From Fibrobacter succinogenes (GTDB lineage: Bacteria; Fibrobacterota; Fibrobacteria; Fibrobacterales; Fibrobacteraceae): a stretch of DNA of 64,000 bases. The position numbers and the translations under genes are program-made. Positions 26,737 through 35,988 of the stretch are shown one piece after another; the first letter of the stretch is position 1, and every line of letters starts with the position of its first letter. The DNA is taken from positions 798 through 64,797 of the forward strand of contig CACZAD010000035.1 in the NCBI GenBank assembly GCA_902779055.1. Reading direction: 5' to 3'. The notes under the pieces were generated by a model. It searched no databases and was not told the DNA's origin. It saw only the letters and a list, made by a program, of their open reading frames with translations.

Positions 26737-28083
26737 ATGACTCAAGACGATATCATCAAAAATCCTGCGGATTATGATCTTTCCATCGAAACGGTCGGCA
26801 AAGGGACGCTCAAGTCCCCGATGAAAGGAGTCCCGTTCGTTTCCGAAAACGACAAGGTCTGCCTCACGACCGACGTCAAGCTCATTTCTGACTACGCCGC
26901 GAAGGGCATCCAGATCCCTTCGCTCGAAGTAGCTGGTCCCCGCGAAACGATTTTCCACGACCCGGCCTGGACCCGTGCAGGCATCGTGACCTGCGGCGGC
27001 CTCTGCCCCGGTCTTAACAACGTCATCAAGGGCCTCGTTCAGGTACTCTGGTTCGACTACGGCGTAAAGAACATCTTCGGTATCCCTTACGGTTACCGCG
27101 GCCTGAACCCGGAATACGGCTACTCCCCCATCGTTCTCGATCCGGATGTCGTCGACTCCATCCAGGAAGACGGCGGTACCATCCTCGGCAGCTCCCGCGG
27201 CACGCAGGACCCGGCGGTCATGGTCGACACGCTCATGCGTCTCAACATCAACGTGCTGTTCTGCATCGGCGGTGACGGCACCCTCCGCGGCGCACACGCC
27301 ATTGCCGAAGAAGTCAAGAAGCGCCGCCAGCCCATCTCCATCATCGGCATCCCGAAGACGATCGACAACGACTTGAACCTCATCGACAGGACCTTCGGTT
27401 TCGAAACCGCAGTCCTCAGCGCTACAGACGTGATTACAAGCGCCCACATCGAAGCAAACGGAGCCTACAATGGCCTTGGCCTCGTGAAGCTCATGGGTCG
27501 CGACTCCGGCTTTATCGCCGCATACGCATCGCTTGCCACGACCGTCGTGAACTTCTGCCTCGTGCCCGAAGTCCCGTTTGAACTCGAAGGCGAAGGAGGC
27601 CTCTTCAAGGCTCTCGAAAGCCGTTACGCAAGCGGCAAGACGCACGCCGTGATCGCCGTTGCCGAAGGTGCCGGACAAGAACTGTTCAAGGACCAGGAAG
27701 AACGCCGCGACGCAAGCGGCAACATCCTCAAAAACGACATCGGTGAATTCCTCGCCCGCAAGATCAAGGAACACTTCGACAAGGTCGGCAAGGAAATCAA
27801 CATCAAGTACTTTGACCCGAGCTACATGGTCCGTAGCATTCCTGCCAAGGGTACCGACGCCATTTTCTGCTTCCAGCTTGCAGAAAGTGCTGTCCACGCC
27901 GGCATGGCCGGCAAGACCGACATGGTCGTCGGCAGCATGAACGGTGCATTTGCCCACGTTCCTATAGAATACGCGGTCAACGAACGCAAAAAGATCAACC
28001 CCAACGGAACACTCTGGCACGCCGTCCTCGGTGCAACCCGCCAGCAGGACTACTTCTCCGGAAAGGGCAAGCGCAGCAAGTAA
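26737..28083 (+). CDS. pfkA: ATP-dependent 6-phosphofructokinase
   Basis: A 448-residue phosphofructokinase of the long plant/protist-like clade, phosphorylating fructose 6-phosphate in glycolysis. CGGLCPGLNNVIKG binds the nucleotide, GGDGT (178-182) has Gly rather than Asp at the position that separates ATP from PPi users, and PKTIDND (Lys207) is the substrate loop with the Lys typical of this clade. Gly181 favours ATP; the Lys alone would leave PPi open. AAGGAGA lies upstream of the ATG. Confidence 0.88.
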   Translation: MTQDDIIKNPADYDLSIETVGKGTLKSPMKGVPFVSENDKVCLTTDVKLISDYAAKGIQIPSLEVAGPRETIFHDPAWTRAGIVTCGGLCPGLNNVIKGLVQVLWFDYGVKNIFGIPYGYRGLNPEYGYSPIVLDPDVVDSIQEDGGTILGSSRGTQDPAVMVDTLMRLNINVLFCIGGDGTLRGAHAIAEEVKKRRQPISIIGIPKTIDNDLNLIDRTFGFETAVLSATDVITSAHIEANGAYNGLGLVKLMGRDSGFIAAYASLATTVVNFCLVPEVPFELEGEGGLFKALESRYASGKTHAVIAVAEGAGQELFKDQEERRDASGNILKNDIGEFLARKIKEHFDKVGKEINIKYFDPSYMVRSIPAKGTDAIFCFQLAESAVHAGMAGKTDMVVGSMNGAFAHVPIEYAVNERKKINPNGTLWHAVLGATRQQDYFSGKGKRSK

Positions 28084-28104
28084 CTTTTAATTATTTTATT
28101 CATC

Positions 28105-28248
28105 ATGCTCAAGAAAGAAGAAAAAGTCATTATCCGCACAGCCTTGATGGAATACCGCAATCTTTTGTTCAAGACGTTCCATGGCACCGACGAAGAAAAG
28201 ACCCGAATTGCCACGGTGAATAAACTGCTCCAGAACTGGAAAGTTTAA
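28105..28248 (+). CDS. Small protein, 47 residues
   Basis: An ORF starting ATGCTCAAGAAAGAAG and ending TAA at 28246-28248 encodes a 47-residue, mostly helical charged protein with no membrane segment or signal peptide. It fills the gap between the phosphofructokinase gene (22 nt upstream) and the repeat protein (8 nt downstream), which supports its being real and part of an operon. It has no Shine-Dalgarno sequence, and TATTTTA precedes the ATG by 6 nt. No family recognised. Confidence 0.6.
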   Translation: MLKKEEKVIIRTALMEYRNLLFKTFHGTDEEKTRIATVNKLLQNWKV

Positions 28249-28256
28249 TCGTCTTC

Positions 28257-29096
28257 ATGAAGTTTGCACCGCACATTGTCGCCACGTTATTGCTTGCAGC
28301 AAGCCTCGCAAGTGCAAACAGCTATTTGCACGTCGCGGACTCTTGTTATGCGGCAAGAGCGTTACGCGCCAATGGCGACAAGGCTGACGCCAAGAACGCA
28401 AGGATCATGAAGGAAGCGTACCGCAAGGCGATGGAAGATTCCACCGTTTTGGAGCGCGCCACGGAAGGTTACGTCAAGACTCTCTACTTTTGCTTCCGCT
28501 TTGTCGCATTCGAAGAAAAGGACCGCCAGATCCATCTGGATTCCTTGATGGACGCAAGCAAGAGCGCCTACGAAAAATTCCCGAACAACAGGGAGATTGC
28601 TCACGTTTATGCCTCGACGCTTTCGATGTGGGGTTCCGAACGGAACACGCTCTCGTCGCTCAAGGAAGGCGTTGCAGGCAAAGTCCGCGATGTCGCCACT
28701 GCCGCCGAAGACTGGCAGATTCTTGGACGCGCGCACTTTTTGCTGCCGTACGTGCCACTGATCCTCTCATGGCCCGACGAAAAGCTAGCCGACAAGTACC
28801 TGACGATGGCACTGGAGAAGAACCGCAAGGACATTTACAACTATTACTTCCTTGCAGACCTCCGCTATGACCAGAAGCGTTATGACGACGCGATGGAACT
28901 GATTGTACAGGGGCTTGACGAGGGCGTCCGTCCCGGCTACATTCTCGAAGACAAGCGCGCCCGCTGGCACCTGAAGGAGCTGTGGAAGATTATCGACCGC
29001 AAGCACAAGGACAAGCTTTCGCCAAAGCACCTCGAAGACGGAGAGAAGATCCGGAAAGAAATCGAAGCGATGCGGAACGCGAACAAGAAGAAATAA
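28257..29096 (+). CDS. Periplasmic TPR-like repeat protein
   Basis: A 279-residue protein with a signal peptide (about residues 1-20) and a helical solenoid. TPR-like pairs are visible (EKLADKYLTMALEKNRKDIY, then YYFLADLRYDQKRYDDAMEL). The C-terminus is Lys-rich. It is probably a periplasmic scaffold, substrate unknown. It starts 8 nt after the 47-residue ORF and has no clear ribosome-binding site, consistent with coupled translation. Confidence 0.68.
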   Translation: MKFAPHIVATLLLAASLASANSYLHVADSCYAARALRANGDKADAKNARIMKEAYRKAMEDSTVLERATEGYVKTLYFCFRFVAFEEKDRQIHLDSLMDASKSAYEKFPNNREIAHVYASTLSMWGSERNTLSSLKEGVAGKVRDVATAAEDWQILGRAHFLLPYVPLILSWPDEKLADKYLTMALEKNRKDIYNYYFLADLRYDQKRYDDAMELIVQGLDEGVRPGYILEDKRARWHLKELWKIIDRKHKDKLSPKHLEDGEKIRKEIEAMRNANKKK

Positions 29097-29114
29097 AGCA
29101 AAAATCTTGAATCC

Positions 29115-29957
29115 TTATTCGTCGCGATTGGTTCCGACAGCCAATATCGTAAAACTTTCATGGCCATCAAAATCTTCATAGGGTTCAATCTGAAAATGGA
29201 ATACAATCTTCTCTACATGCTTTGCGGCATCCTCACCTGAAATGCTCTCGATAGCATTCTCTGAATCAGACTGCTTAAAATCTTTCCACTCAAAGCATTG
29301 GGACTCTTCTTTCGATTCCAGGGCAACTGAAGGCAAAACATTACCCAATTTTTTATTGATAGAATCCCCAAGATCCAGTTGCAAAGTTGGCATAATGGAA
29401 CCGCGATAAAGAACACACAAACCATTCCAGTTTGAAGCATCAACAGATAACGCAGCACCGTCAGAATCAAAGCCAGCGGTGTAAAAACCGACATTGATAA
29501 AAGAATTATAAGACCCGTCCAACAAAACTACGGCATCAAGAATACCTTTAAATTCTGGAATGAGTCCGCCATAAGTCCACAATATTTCGGCCTGTTTTTC
29601 ATCAACGGAATCCTTCTCAAAAAACCATTCTCCAGCTCGTTTACCAAATTTGGAAGTATCACCAACATAGGCTTTTGTACTCACCACAGAATCGCCGTTA
29701 GACCACAAATCGCCGCGTCCCGAAGGCATATTCACGATGCATCCGTCATAACCCCAATTTCCACTGGTCTTGCAGAGAATTGAAGAATTTTCAGAGGAAC
29801 TCGATGAAGATTCTAGTTCTACAGAAGACGAACTGGGCATATCCACTGATGAGCTTGAAAGTTCGACATCAGACGAACCCGTAACGGAATCGTCTGAGCA
29901 AGCGAGCATTGCAAATGTCAAAACTCCAAAGAATATCAAATAAAGTTTATCAATCAT
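29115..29957 (-). CDS. Fibrobacter-type lipoprotein with Ser-rich linker
   Basis: A 280-residue lipoprotein. The signal peptide ends LACSDDS (Cys20). A Ser-rich linker (about 28-60) follows, typical of Fibrobacter surface lipoproteins, then a beta-rich domain (about 62-280) with aromatic residues (NWGYDGCIV, GEWFFEKDS, DASNWNGLCVLY) that looks like a carbohydrate-binding or galactose-binding-like sandwich. It is probably outer-surface and binds plant polysaccharide; this is inference from composition. TATTTTA lies 6 nt before the ATG. The gene converges with the repeat-protein gene. Confidence 0.7.
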   Translation of the reverse strand: MIDKLYLIFFGVLTFAMLACSDDSVTGSSDVELSSSSVDMPSSSSVELESSSSSSENSSILCKTSGNWGYDGCIVNMPSGRGDLWSNGDSVVSTKAYVGDTSKFGKRAGEWFFEKDSVDEKQAEILWTYGGLIPEFKGILDAVVLLDGSYNSFINVGFYTAGFDSDGAALSVDASNWNGLCVLYRGSIMPTLQLDLGDSINKKLGNVLPSVALESKEESQCFEWKDFKQSDSENAIESISGEDAAKHVEKIVFHFQIEPYEDFDGHESFTILAVGTNRDE

Positions 29958-30044
29958 ATCAAATAAAATATATAAATACGTTATCGTAAGATTTATATAA
30001 ATTAAAAATTCAACATTTTTTATAAAATAAGGTCTCTATTTTTT

Positions 30045-30090
30045 AAAGGCGACCCCGGAATAAATCCGGGGTGACAAGCCGGGGTGACAG
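30045..30090. repeat. Short REP-type palindrome
   Basis: GGCGACCCCGGAATAAATCC pairs within itself (CCCCGGA with TCCGGGG) and is followed by GTGACAAGCCGGGGTGACAG. The same unit occurs in the array at 41.7-42.1 kb. Confidence 0.75.
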
Positions 30091-30112
30091 AAAAACAAGA
30101 ATCGCGATGCAT

Positions 30113-30147
30113 AAAAAAAAGACGGACTTATCAGTCCGTCTTTTTTT
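30113..30147. terminator. Bidirectional terminator, 3' end of pta
   Basis: An A8 tract, GACGGACT (30121-30128), a 4-nt loop, AGTCCGTC (30133-30140), then T7. It works for pta on the minus strand, whose shifted stop codon overlaps its edge. Confidence 0.88.
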
Positions 30148-31615
30148 AAAGGTGACCCCGTCCCGGAAAAACATACGAGGCGAGTGCCGCGACAAAATGC
30201 TTGCATTTTGGCATGGTTGAGCCGAAGGGTGTTGCGCTTGCGCAACAAGTCCGGATGTCTTCGACGAGGGCGCCGCGGGAAAGGTCGTTCACCGGCTTGG
30301 CGAGACCCTGGAGCATCGGGCCAATAGCGATCGTGCCGTGAGCGCTGCGCTGCACAGCCTTGTAACCGATGTTACCGGCAGAGAGGCTCGGGAACACAAA
30401 CACGGTAGCCTTGCCAGCGACCGGGCTGTTCGGGGCCTTGAGGGCGCCAACGCTCGGAACTGTTGCGGCATCGTACTGAAGCGGGCCATCGACGAGCATT
30501 TCCGGGCGAGCAGCCTTTGCAGCGGCAGTAGCGGCCACGACGAGGTCTGCATCCGGGCCCTTGCCCGAATTGATGGTGCTGTAAGAAAGCATGGCAACGC
30601 GGCTCGGGAGGCCAAAGGCCTTTGCCGTGTCATCGCACTGGAGGGCGATATCGGCGAGTTCTTCGGCGAGCGGGTTCAGGTTGATGGCGCAGTCGCCGTA
30701 GATGTAAGTTTTGTCCTTCATGCACATGAAGAACACGGAGCTCACGGACTTGACACCCGGAGCGGTACGGATAATCTGGAGAGCCGGGCGGAGCGTGTCG
30801 GCGGTAGAGTGGATAGCGCCAGAAACGAGGCCATCGACTTCACCGAACTTGAGCATCATCGTGGCAAGCATTACGTTGTCAGCAAGAGCTGCACGTGCAA
30901 GTTCCGGAGTCATGCCCTTGGCCTTGCGGAGGTCCACGAGAGTCGGCACATACTTTTCGGCAAGTTCTGCGCTCGGTTCAATGATTTCGATGTTGGCCGG
31001 GAGCTTGACTCCCACAGACTTTGCGGTAGCTTCGATGTCTGCCTTCTTACCGATGAGAACCGGCACGGCGATGTTGCGTTCGACAGCGAGGCATGCAGCC
31101 TGGACGGTACGCGGTTCAGAGCCTTCCGGGAGCACGATGCGCTTGACGCACTTGGAAGCCTTAGAGAGGAGGCTTGCGCGGAACATGGCCTGGCTCACGC
31201 GGCGTTCGGCAGCCGGAGCGGCGAGGTCACCAGCGAGGCACTTTTCGCAACGGAGCAAGCGCTTGGGGCAGAAGAGTTCGGCATCTTCGCCATCGGCAAA
31301 AATCTTGGCATCGAGAGCAGAAGCGAGATCGTCGTTATACTTGTGTGCAATGACATCGTTCATACCCGTAGCACCTTCGACGACAACGGCGTCGACTGCG
31401 TCAAAATCCTGAGCGAGGAAGTCGGCGCAGATCTTTTCCATAAGAACGGCGGACTTGCCGGCCTTGATTTCTTCGACGCTATCGGCAGCGTTCACAACGC
31501 TGAGCGGCTTATAGACGGAGGCAATGAGGCCAGCCTTCGTAACGGCATCGACGATTTCCTGGATTTTGGCTTCCATTTTGGAGGCAGCCGTTGCAACTAA
31601 GTATACACGATTCAT
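30146..31615 (-). CDS. pta: Phosphate acetyltransferase with a repeat-derived C-terminus
   Basis: Pta interconverts acetyl-CoA and acetyl phosphate, half of the Pta-AckA acetate pathway. The 489-residue frame has a shortened P-loop/DRTGG-like N-terminal region (about 1-150) and the catalytic domain (from about 165: [14 protein letters not shown], then [15 protein letters not shown] and [16 protein letters not shown]). Family members end a little after DLSRG..VEDI with about 15 more residues. Here codon 455 onwards (35 residues, [12 protein letters not shown]...) is encoded by the inserted repeat at 30148-30254. The natural end is lost. I chose the ATG at 31615 with GGAGATAAAA upstream. The catalytic core is intact, so activity is likely but not certain. 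Confidence 0.88.
   Translation of the reverse strand: MNRVYLVATAASKMEAKIQEIVDAVTKAGLIASVYKPLSVVNAADSVEEIKAGKSAVLMEKICADFLAQDFDAVDAVVVEGATGMNDVIAHKYNDDLASALDAKIFADGEDAELFCPKRLLRCEKCLAGDLAAPAAERRVSQAMFRASLLSKASKCVKRIVLPEGSEPRTVQAACLAVERNIAVPVLIGKKADIEATAKSVGVKLPANIEIIEPSAELAEKYVPTLVDLRKAKGMTPELARAALADNVMLATMMLKFGEVDGLVSGAIHSTADTLRPALQIIRTAPGVKSVSSVFFMCMKDKTYIYGDCAINLNPLAEELADIALQCDDTAKAFGLPSRVAMLSYSTINSGKGPDADLVVAATAAAKAARPEMLVDGPLQYDAATVPSVGALKAPNSPVAGKATVFVFPSLSAGNIGYKAVQRSAHGTIAIGPMLQGLAKPVNDLSRGALVEDIRTCCASATPFGSTMPKCKHFVAALASYVFPGRGHL
30148..30254. repeat. 107-bp structured repeat element, copy 1 (in the 3' end of pta)
   Basis: Near-identical to 58276-58383. It begins AAAGGTGACCCCGTCCCGGA and ends AACAAGTCCGG. 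Inside are two tight hairpins, AAAATGC-TT-GCATTTT and TTGCGC-TT-GCGCAA. The outer CCCGGA/TCCGG arms match the short REP unit at 57968-58020, so it looks like a REP element carrying an insert of about 75 bp. It is open in the pta frame and supplies the last 35 codons. Confidence 0.85.
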
Positions 31616-31769
31616 TTTTATCTCCAATTTTGAATTTACAGGTGTAAAATTAGGATTTTAGACCCAATCAGGCACCTGTTTTGAAGAAAAAAAATCATAA
31701 TATTCCGCTCTTACAGTTTCTTTCATTTCCGCTACGCGAAAAAAGCCTTACCTTCCCACAAAAATCCCA

Positions 31770-31796
31770 TTGCAAACAATACTTTATTATTATCTT
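31770..31796 (+). promoter_or_regulatory. Possible promoter of the first fibro-slime gene
   Basis: TTGCAA (31770-31775), a short 15-nt spacer and TATCTTTGG (31791-31799). The -10 matches the form before the CytX-like gene. The leader would be about 57 nt. Confidence 0.35.
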
Positions 31797-31859
31797 TGGC
31801 GCTGTGTATGGGAAAAACACTGTGGGATAGGGGATTAACACTAATCTTAGGAGTCACGG

Positions 31860-34800
31860 ATGAGGATCAGTGCGCTTTTTCAAAGGGTTTTGGTGTGTTT
31901 GGCAGTATTCGGTGCCTGTGCCTTCGCGCAGACGGTTGCTGTAGCACACATCATTTACGACGGCAACGTTTTGTACTATGCCGACAACGAAAGCAATTTC
32001 GTGTACAAGTCCATCGAAAAAAATGACGATGGCACGTTCACCATCGAATTCACTGACGAACGCCTTGCCAACGGCAAGAAGGACGTTCGCAGATTGCAAT
32101 TCGGTCTTGGCTGCAGCGGAAACACATGCCGCACAGACTTGAGCCCCGACAACAAGCCGACTCTTGGCGAGCTGTTCCCCGGATACAGGGAAAACTCCAT
32201 CCAGGACGGGAAATACATGTACAACAAGGAAGAGATCTGGATCGTCATCAACGACGACAAGACCCTGACGATTTCCGACACAAAGCCCTACATTGCGCCC
32301 AAGCCGAGAAAATACATCCGGTTCCTCACCCCGTGGACAAACACGAACGCCGTCATGTTCTATAACGACACCGAAAGCTACATGACAACCGCACCTTCCC
32401 CGTATTGCGGCTGGTTCGAAAGCAACGTCCCGACTCCGTCCGGCAGCGCAAGCGTTTACTTCAAGCAGACGATCGGCGTCAACTACTTCGGCGCCGACGG
32501 CCTCACCGAAGACGAAGCCCAGGCCCTCCCCATCAGCCTGGATTCCATTTTTGACTTGACCGACACGGCCTGGATTACCGGCTTCCAGTACGGCGCACCC
32601 GAAATCTACAGCGAATATCCGGGCGTCCTCGGCGAATGCCTCCCCAAAATCCTCCCCGTGATGATGTTCGACTGGTACGACGGTTCCATCAACTCCGACG
32701 GTTCAAAAGACGGACTCAACTACGGCGCCAAGGGCGGTGCCGGACGCACAGGTTTCGACATGCGCGGAGTCCCCATGTACGGCTCCGGCACTAGCGAAGA
32801 CTTTGGACAGAAGGGTTGCGAAGGCTCTCCGGTCACCGGAATGGTCGAAAAGCAGCTCGGTGCAAACGGCGTCCCGGTACGCGCAGCAAACTTCCCCAGC
32901 AACTGCAAGAACGCCACGCACCTCAACAACTGGTTCCTCCCCGAAGTCCTCTACACTGACGGCGTGAACTCCTACACGAACGTCACCTGCCGCGACCTGG
33001 AACTCACGCTCACGGACGACGGCTTCTGGAAAGGTCAGAAGGATGACGAAAGCCCGGAACACGGTCTGTTCTTGCTGGACGACTTCCGCTGGCTCGACAG
33101 TGCCCACACCATCGAGAACCCGCACTACGACTCCATCAGCGGTGGCAACGACATCCCGGGTTACCACAACTACGGCTTCGCGATGAAGATCCAGGCCGAA
33201 TTCGTCTACGTCAAGGGACAGTACTTTGAATTCAACGGCGACGATGACGTCTGGGTGTTCATCAACAACAAGCTCGTCGTGGACATCGGCGGCCAGCACC
33301 AGAAAGTCATGCGCTCCGTGAACCTCGACGACCTCGGACTCACGCCGGGCGAGACCTATCCGTTCCACATCTTCTATGCCGAACGCAAACGCACGCAGTC
33401 GAACTTCATGATGAGAACGTCCATCGACTTGAAGGCCGAATCCAGCATGTTCCTGACGAGCCTCTCGGACGACACGACGCTCATCAAGAAGGAAGTGTGG
33501 CAGAACATCCGCGAAAAGACGCTCGCCTGCGACTTCTCCGCCAACTCGGAACAGAAGCGCACGGAACGCGGTCCTTCGAACTTTACGTTATTCGGAAAGA
33601 GCCTCCCGCTGACAGGCGTCGCCTTGAGCCAGCAGGACTCCCTCTACTACAGCGGCATCACGATCACGAACGACTACACGATGCTCACCATCAACACGAC
33701 GAACATCTCACGCATGCAGGCACTCCCGCCGGGAACCTACTACGTGCGCGTTTCGCTCAAGAGCAATCCGAAGGAATACAAGGACGTTTACTTCACCATC
33801 CCGCCGACGGAACTTCCGAACATCGCCTTTGCAAACATCATCGACTCGAGCTACTGCTACATCGCAGACATCATCGAGAAAGACACGGTCTGCGTCGACA
33901 AGTACTGGAAGCCCCTCGGAAACGAAGCTAGCCGCAACGTGAGCAGCGACACGCTCCCCATCAACCTGAACAAGAACGAAAAGATCTGGGCAGGCCGCAT
34001 CTACCCCATCAACGTCACCTACGTTGAAGACTGGGCGACAAACTACAGCGGAATTTCTGCAACGGTCAAGACCAGCGACACCAAGCTTATCGCCTGCGAC
34101 TCGCTCGGCACCCCGCTTGCCAACGGCGAGTTCACACTCGTCAACGGAAAGAACACGTTCTACGTCAAGGCTACCGGCGCAGTAACGAACGGCACCATCG
34201 AAGTTTCGACCCTCGCCTCCAAGAACAAGAACATCAAGTGGACAGGCATCGACATTGAAGAACCGCCAGTTCCGCAGATCGAAACCGCCTACATCTACGA
34301 CCGCAACGGCGACGGCCGCGGCGACAGCGTCTGGATCCGCTTCAACAAGCCCCTTGGCGGAAGCAGCGTCCTCGATTCGCTCAAGTTCACGTTCGGCTCG
34401 ACGCACTACGAACTTTCCAAGGTCAATTACAACGACGGTGACACGGAACTCACGATCGTCGCCCCCGGAGACGGTTTCGGCACTGCAATTTCTACGGGTG
34501 GCGCTTCTGAGCCCTATACTGGAAAGATCAGCGTCTGGTACACCTACACGAACCCCGAAAACCACATCGTCTCGAATTTCGCCATTGACGGACTCCTCGG
34601 CGACGGCATCGGCCCCATCATCATGGCCGCCGAAATCGAATACACCGAAGACGGAAAGACTCAGCTCACCCTCACGTTCAGCGAAGGTCTCGACTACAAG
34701 AACGCAAGCTCGTCATTGTTCGCCTTCCGCTGCTACAGCGCAGGCGTTATGTCCACCGTCATCCAGGAAGCCGAATACGTCACCACCATACCGGTATACC

Positions 34801-35771
34801 GCTGGAAGCTCACCTTCTCCAAGACGTCCCTCTCGGACATCGTCCCCGTCGTAGGCGACTCCGTGCGCATCAAGCCTCCTTCAGAAGGTGGCATCGCCGT
34901 CGACCTCAACGGTCTCCCGGCTCACGAAAACAACCCGTGGGTACGCATCACCGGTGAACAGCGCATTACCGTCACGAGCCCGGCAGTCGTCACCATGGAC
35001 AAGGAATCGCCCAACTTCGACCAGACCAAGGAAATCGTCCGTAGCGACTCCGCCACCGTGCCGATACTCGTCGACAGCGACAAGCCGCTCACGGCAGACC
35101 AGGTCGGTACCATTTACGGCACCCAGGGTCACTACCTTGGCGACATGAACATGTCCGAACTCGTCGAAAACGAAATCAGCGAAATTTCGAAGGCCGTCAA
35201 GACCTCCACCATGCTCGAAGACAAGGTTGCCGCGAAGAACGGAAGCGCCACGACCACAGTTTCGCTCGAGACCGTCATCGCGATGCTTGACCGCAAGGAA
35301 ATCACACTAAAGGAAGCCAAGAACAGGTTCGGCCTCAGCGATGTCATCGCAAACGCCTACAACAACGGCCTTTTGAACAAGAACAACCTGAACAACTACA
35401 TGCACGGCACCAAGGAAGACATCAAGACCATCGCCGAATCGATGGCCGACAAGACGGAACTCAGCTACAAGACCACCTACTACACGAGCCTTGGGCACTT
35501 CGTCAATAACGATGCCGGCATAATCGCCTGCAACGACGACATCTTCAAGAAGGACGGCGCCAAGAACTGCCTCGGCAACGACGGGCACCTCTACCTCGCC
35601 TGGAACATGCGCTCCAAGAACGGCCGCCTCGCCGGCACCGGAGTCTACATCGCCCGCCTCGAGCTCCGCCTCGTCGTGAACGGCAAGAAGATCACCAAGC
35701 GCACGCAGGACTTCCTCTGGGGATTCAGGCACGGAAACCTCGTGATTACCGACTTCGACCTGAACAAGTAA
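31860..35771 (+). CDS. Fibro-slime domain protein 1 (giant secreted surface protein)
   Basis: A 1303-residue secreted protein with a signal peptide cleaved near residue 23 (FAQ). The fibro-slime domain, a PA14-like module named from Fibrobacter and slime-mould proteins, is at about 430-525: YGFAMKIQAEF, GDDDVWVFINNKLVVDIGGQH and FHIFYAERKRTQSNFMMRT. Ig-like regions follow. At about 812-822 DRNGDGRGDSVW looks like a calcium loop. The C-terminus (NGRLAGTGVYIARLELR, then RTQDFLWGFRHG) resembles a sorting or FlgD-like module. Fibro-slime proteins have been linked to cellulose adhesion in Fibrobacter. The ribosome-binding site is AGGAG. A paralogue follows. Confidence 0.9.
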   Translation: MRISALFQRVLVCLAVFGACAFAQTVAVAHIIYDGNVLYYADNESNFVYKSIEKNDDGTFTIEFTDERLANGKKDVRRLQFGLGCSGNTCRTDLSPDNKPTLGELFPGYRENSIQDGKYMYNKEEIWIVINDDKTLTISDTKPYIAPKPRKYIRFLTPWTNTNAVMFYNDTESYMTTAPSPYCGWFESNVPTPSGSASVYFKQTIGVNYFGADGLTEDEAQALPISLDSIFDLTDTAWITGFQYGAPEIYSEYPGVLGECLPKILPVMMFDWYDGSINSDGSKDGLNYGAKGGAGRTGFDMRGVPMYGSGTSEDFGQKGCEGSPVTGMVEKQLGANGVPVRAANFPSNCKNATHLNNWFLPEVLYTDGVNSYTNVTCRDLELTLTDDGFWKGQKDDESPEHGLFLLDDFRWLDSAHTIENPHYDSISGGNDIPGYHNYGFAMKIQAEFVYVKGQYFEFNGDDDVWVFINNKLVVDIGGQHQKVMRSVNLDDLGLTPGETYPFHIFYAERKRTQSNFMMRTSIDLKAESSMFLTSLSDDTTLIKKEVWQNIREKTLACDFSANSEQKRTERGPSNFTLFGKSLPLTGVALSQQDSLYYSGITITNDYTMLTINTTNISRMQALPPGTYYVRVSLKSNPKEYKDVYFTIPPTELPNIAFANIIDSSYCYIADIIEKDTVCVDKYWKPLGNEASRNVSSDTLPINLNKNEKIWAGRIYPINVTYVEDWATNYSGISATVKTSDTKLIACDSLGTPLANGEFTLVNGKNTFYVKATGAVTNGTIEVSTLASKNKNIKWTGIDIEEPPVPQIETAYIYDRNGDGRGDSVWIRFNKPLGGSSVLDSLKFTFGSTHYELSKVNYNDGDTELTIVAPGDGFGTAISTGGASEPYTGKISVWYTYTNPENHIVSNFAIDGLLGDGIGPIIMAAEIEYTEDGKTQLTLTFSEGLDYKNASSSLFAFRCYSAGVMSTVIQEAEYVTTIPVYRWKLTFSKTSLSDIVPVVGDSVRIKPPSEGGIAVDLNGLPAHENNPWVRITGEQRITVTSPAVVTMDKESPNFDQTKEIVRSDSATVPILVDSDKPLTADQVGTIYGTQGHYLGDMNMSELVENEISEISKAVKTSTMLEDKVAAKNGSATTTVSLETVIAMLDRKEITLKEAKNRFGLSDVIANAYNNGLLNKNNLNNYMHGTKEDIKTIAESMADKTELSYKTTYYTSLGHFVNNDAGIIACNDDIFKKDGAKNCLGNDGHLYLAWNMRSKNGRLAGTGVYIARLELRLVVNGKKITKRTQDFLWGFRHGNLVITDFDLNK

Positions 35772-35790
35772 TTTCGGGCAAAAAACTTTC

Positions 35791-35815
35791 AAGGCACCTC
35801 CGGGTGCCTTTTTTG
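35791..35815 (+). terminator. Terminator after fibro-slime gene 1
   Basis: AAGGCACC (35791-35798), TCCG loop, GGTGCCTT (35803-35810), then a T-run. Confidence 0.92.
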
Positions 35816-35988
35816 CGTTTTACACATACTGAAAAAACGGAACTTTTCCCCCACCCCCAAAAAATTAGTCCGTTGTGTTGCAGTCTTCTCAATTTATTTT
35901 ACAATCCAGTAAAAAAAATTTGATAAAAATCACAAGATTGAGTGTATTTTCAATAAGGTTATGGACAAAATTGCAAAGGGAGTCGTGG

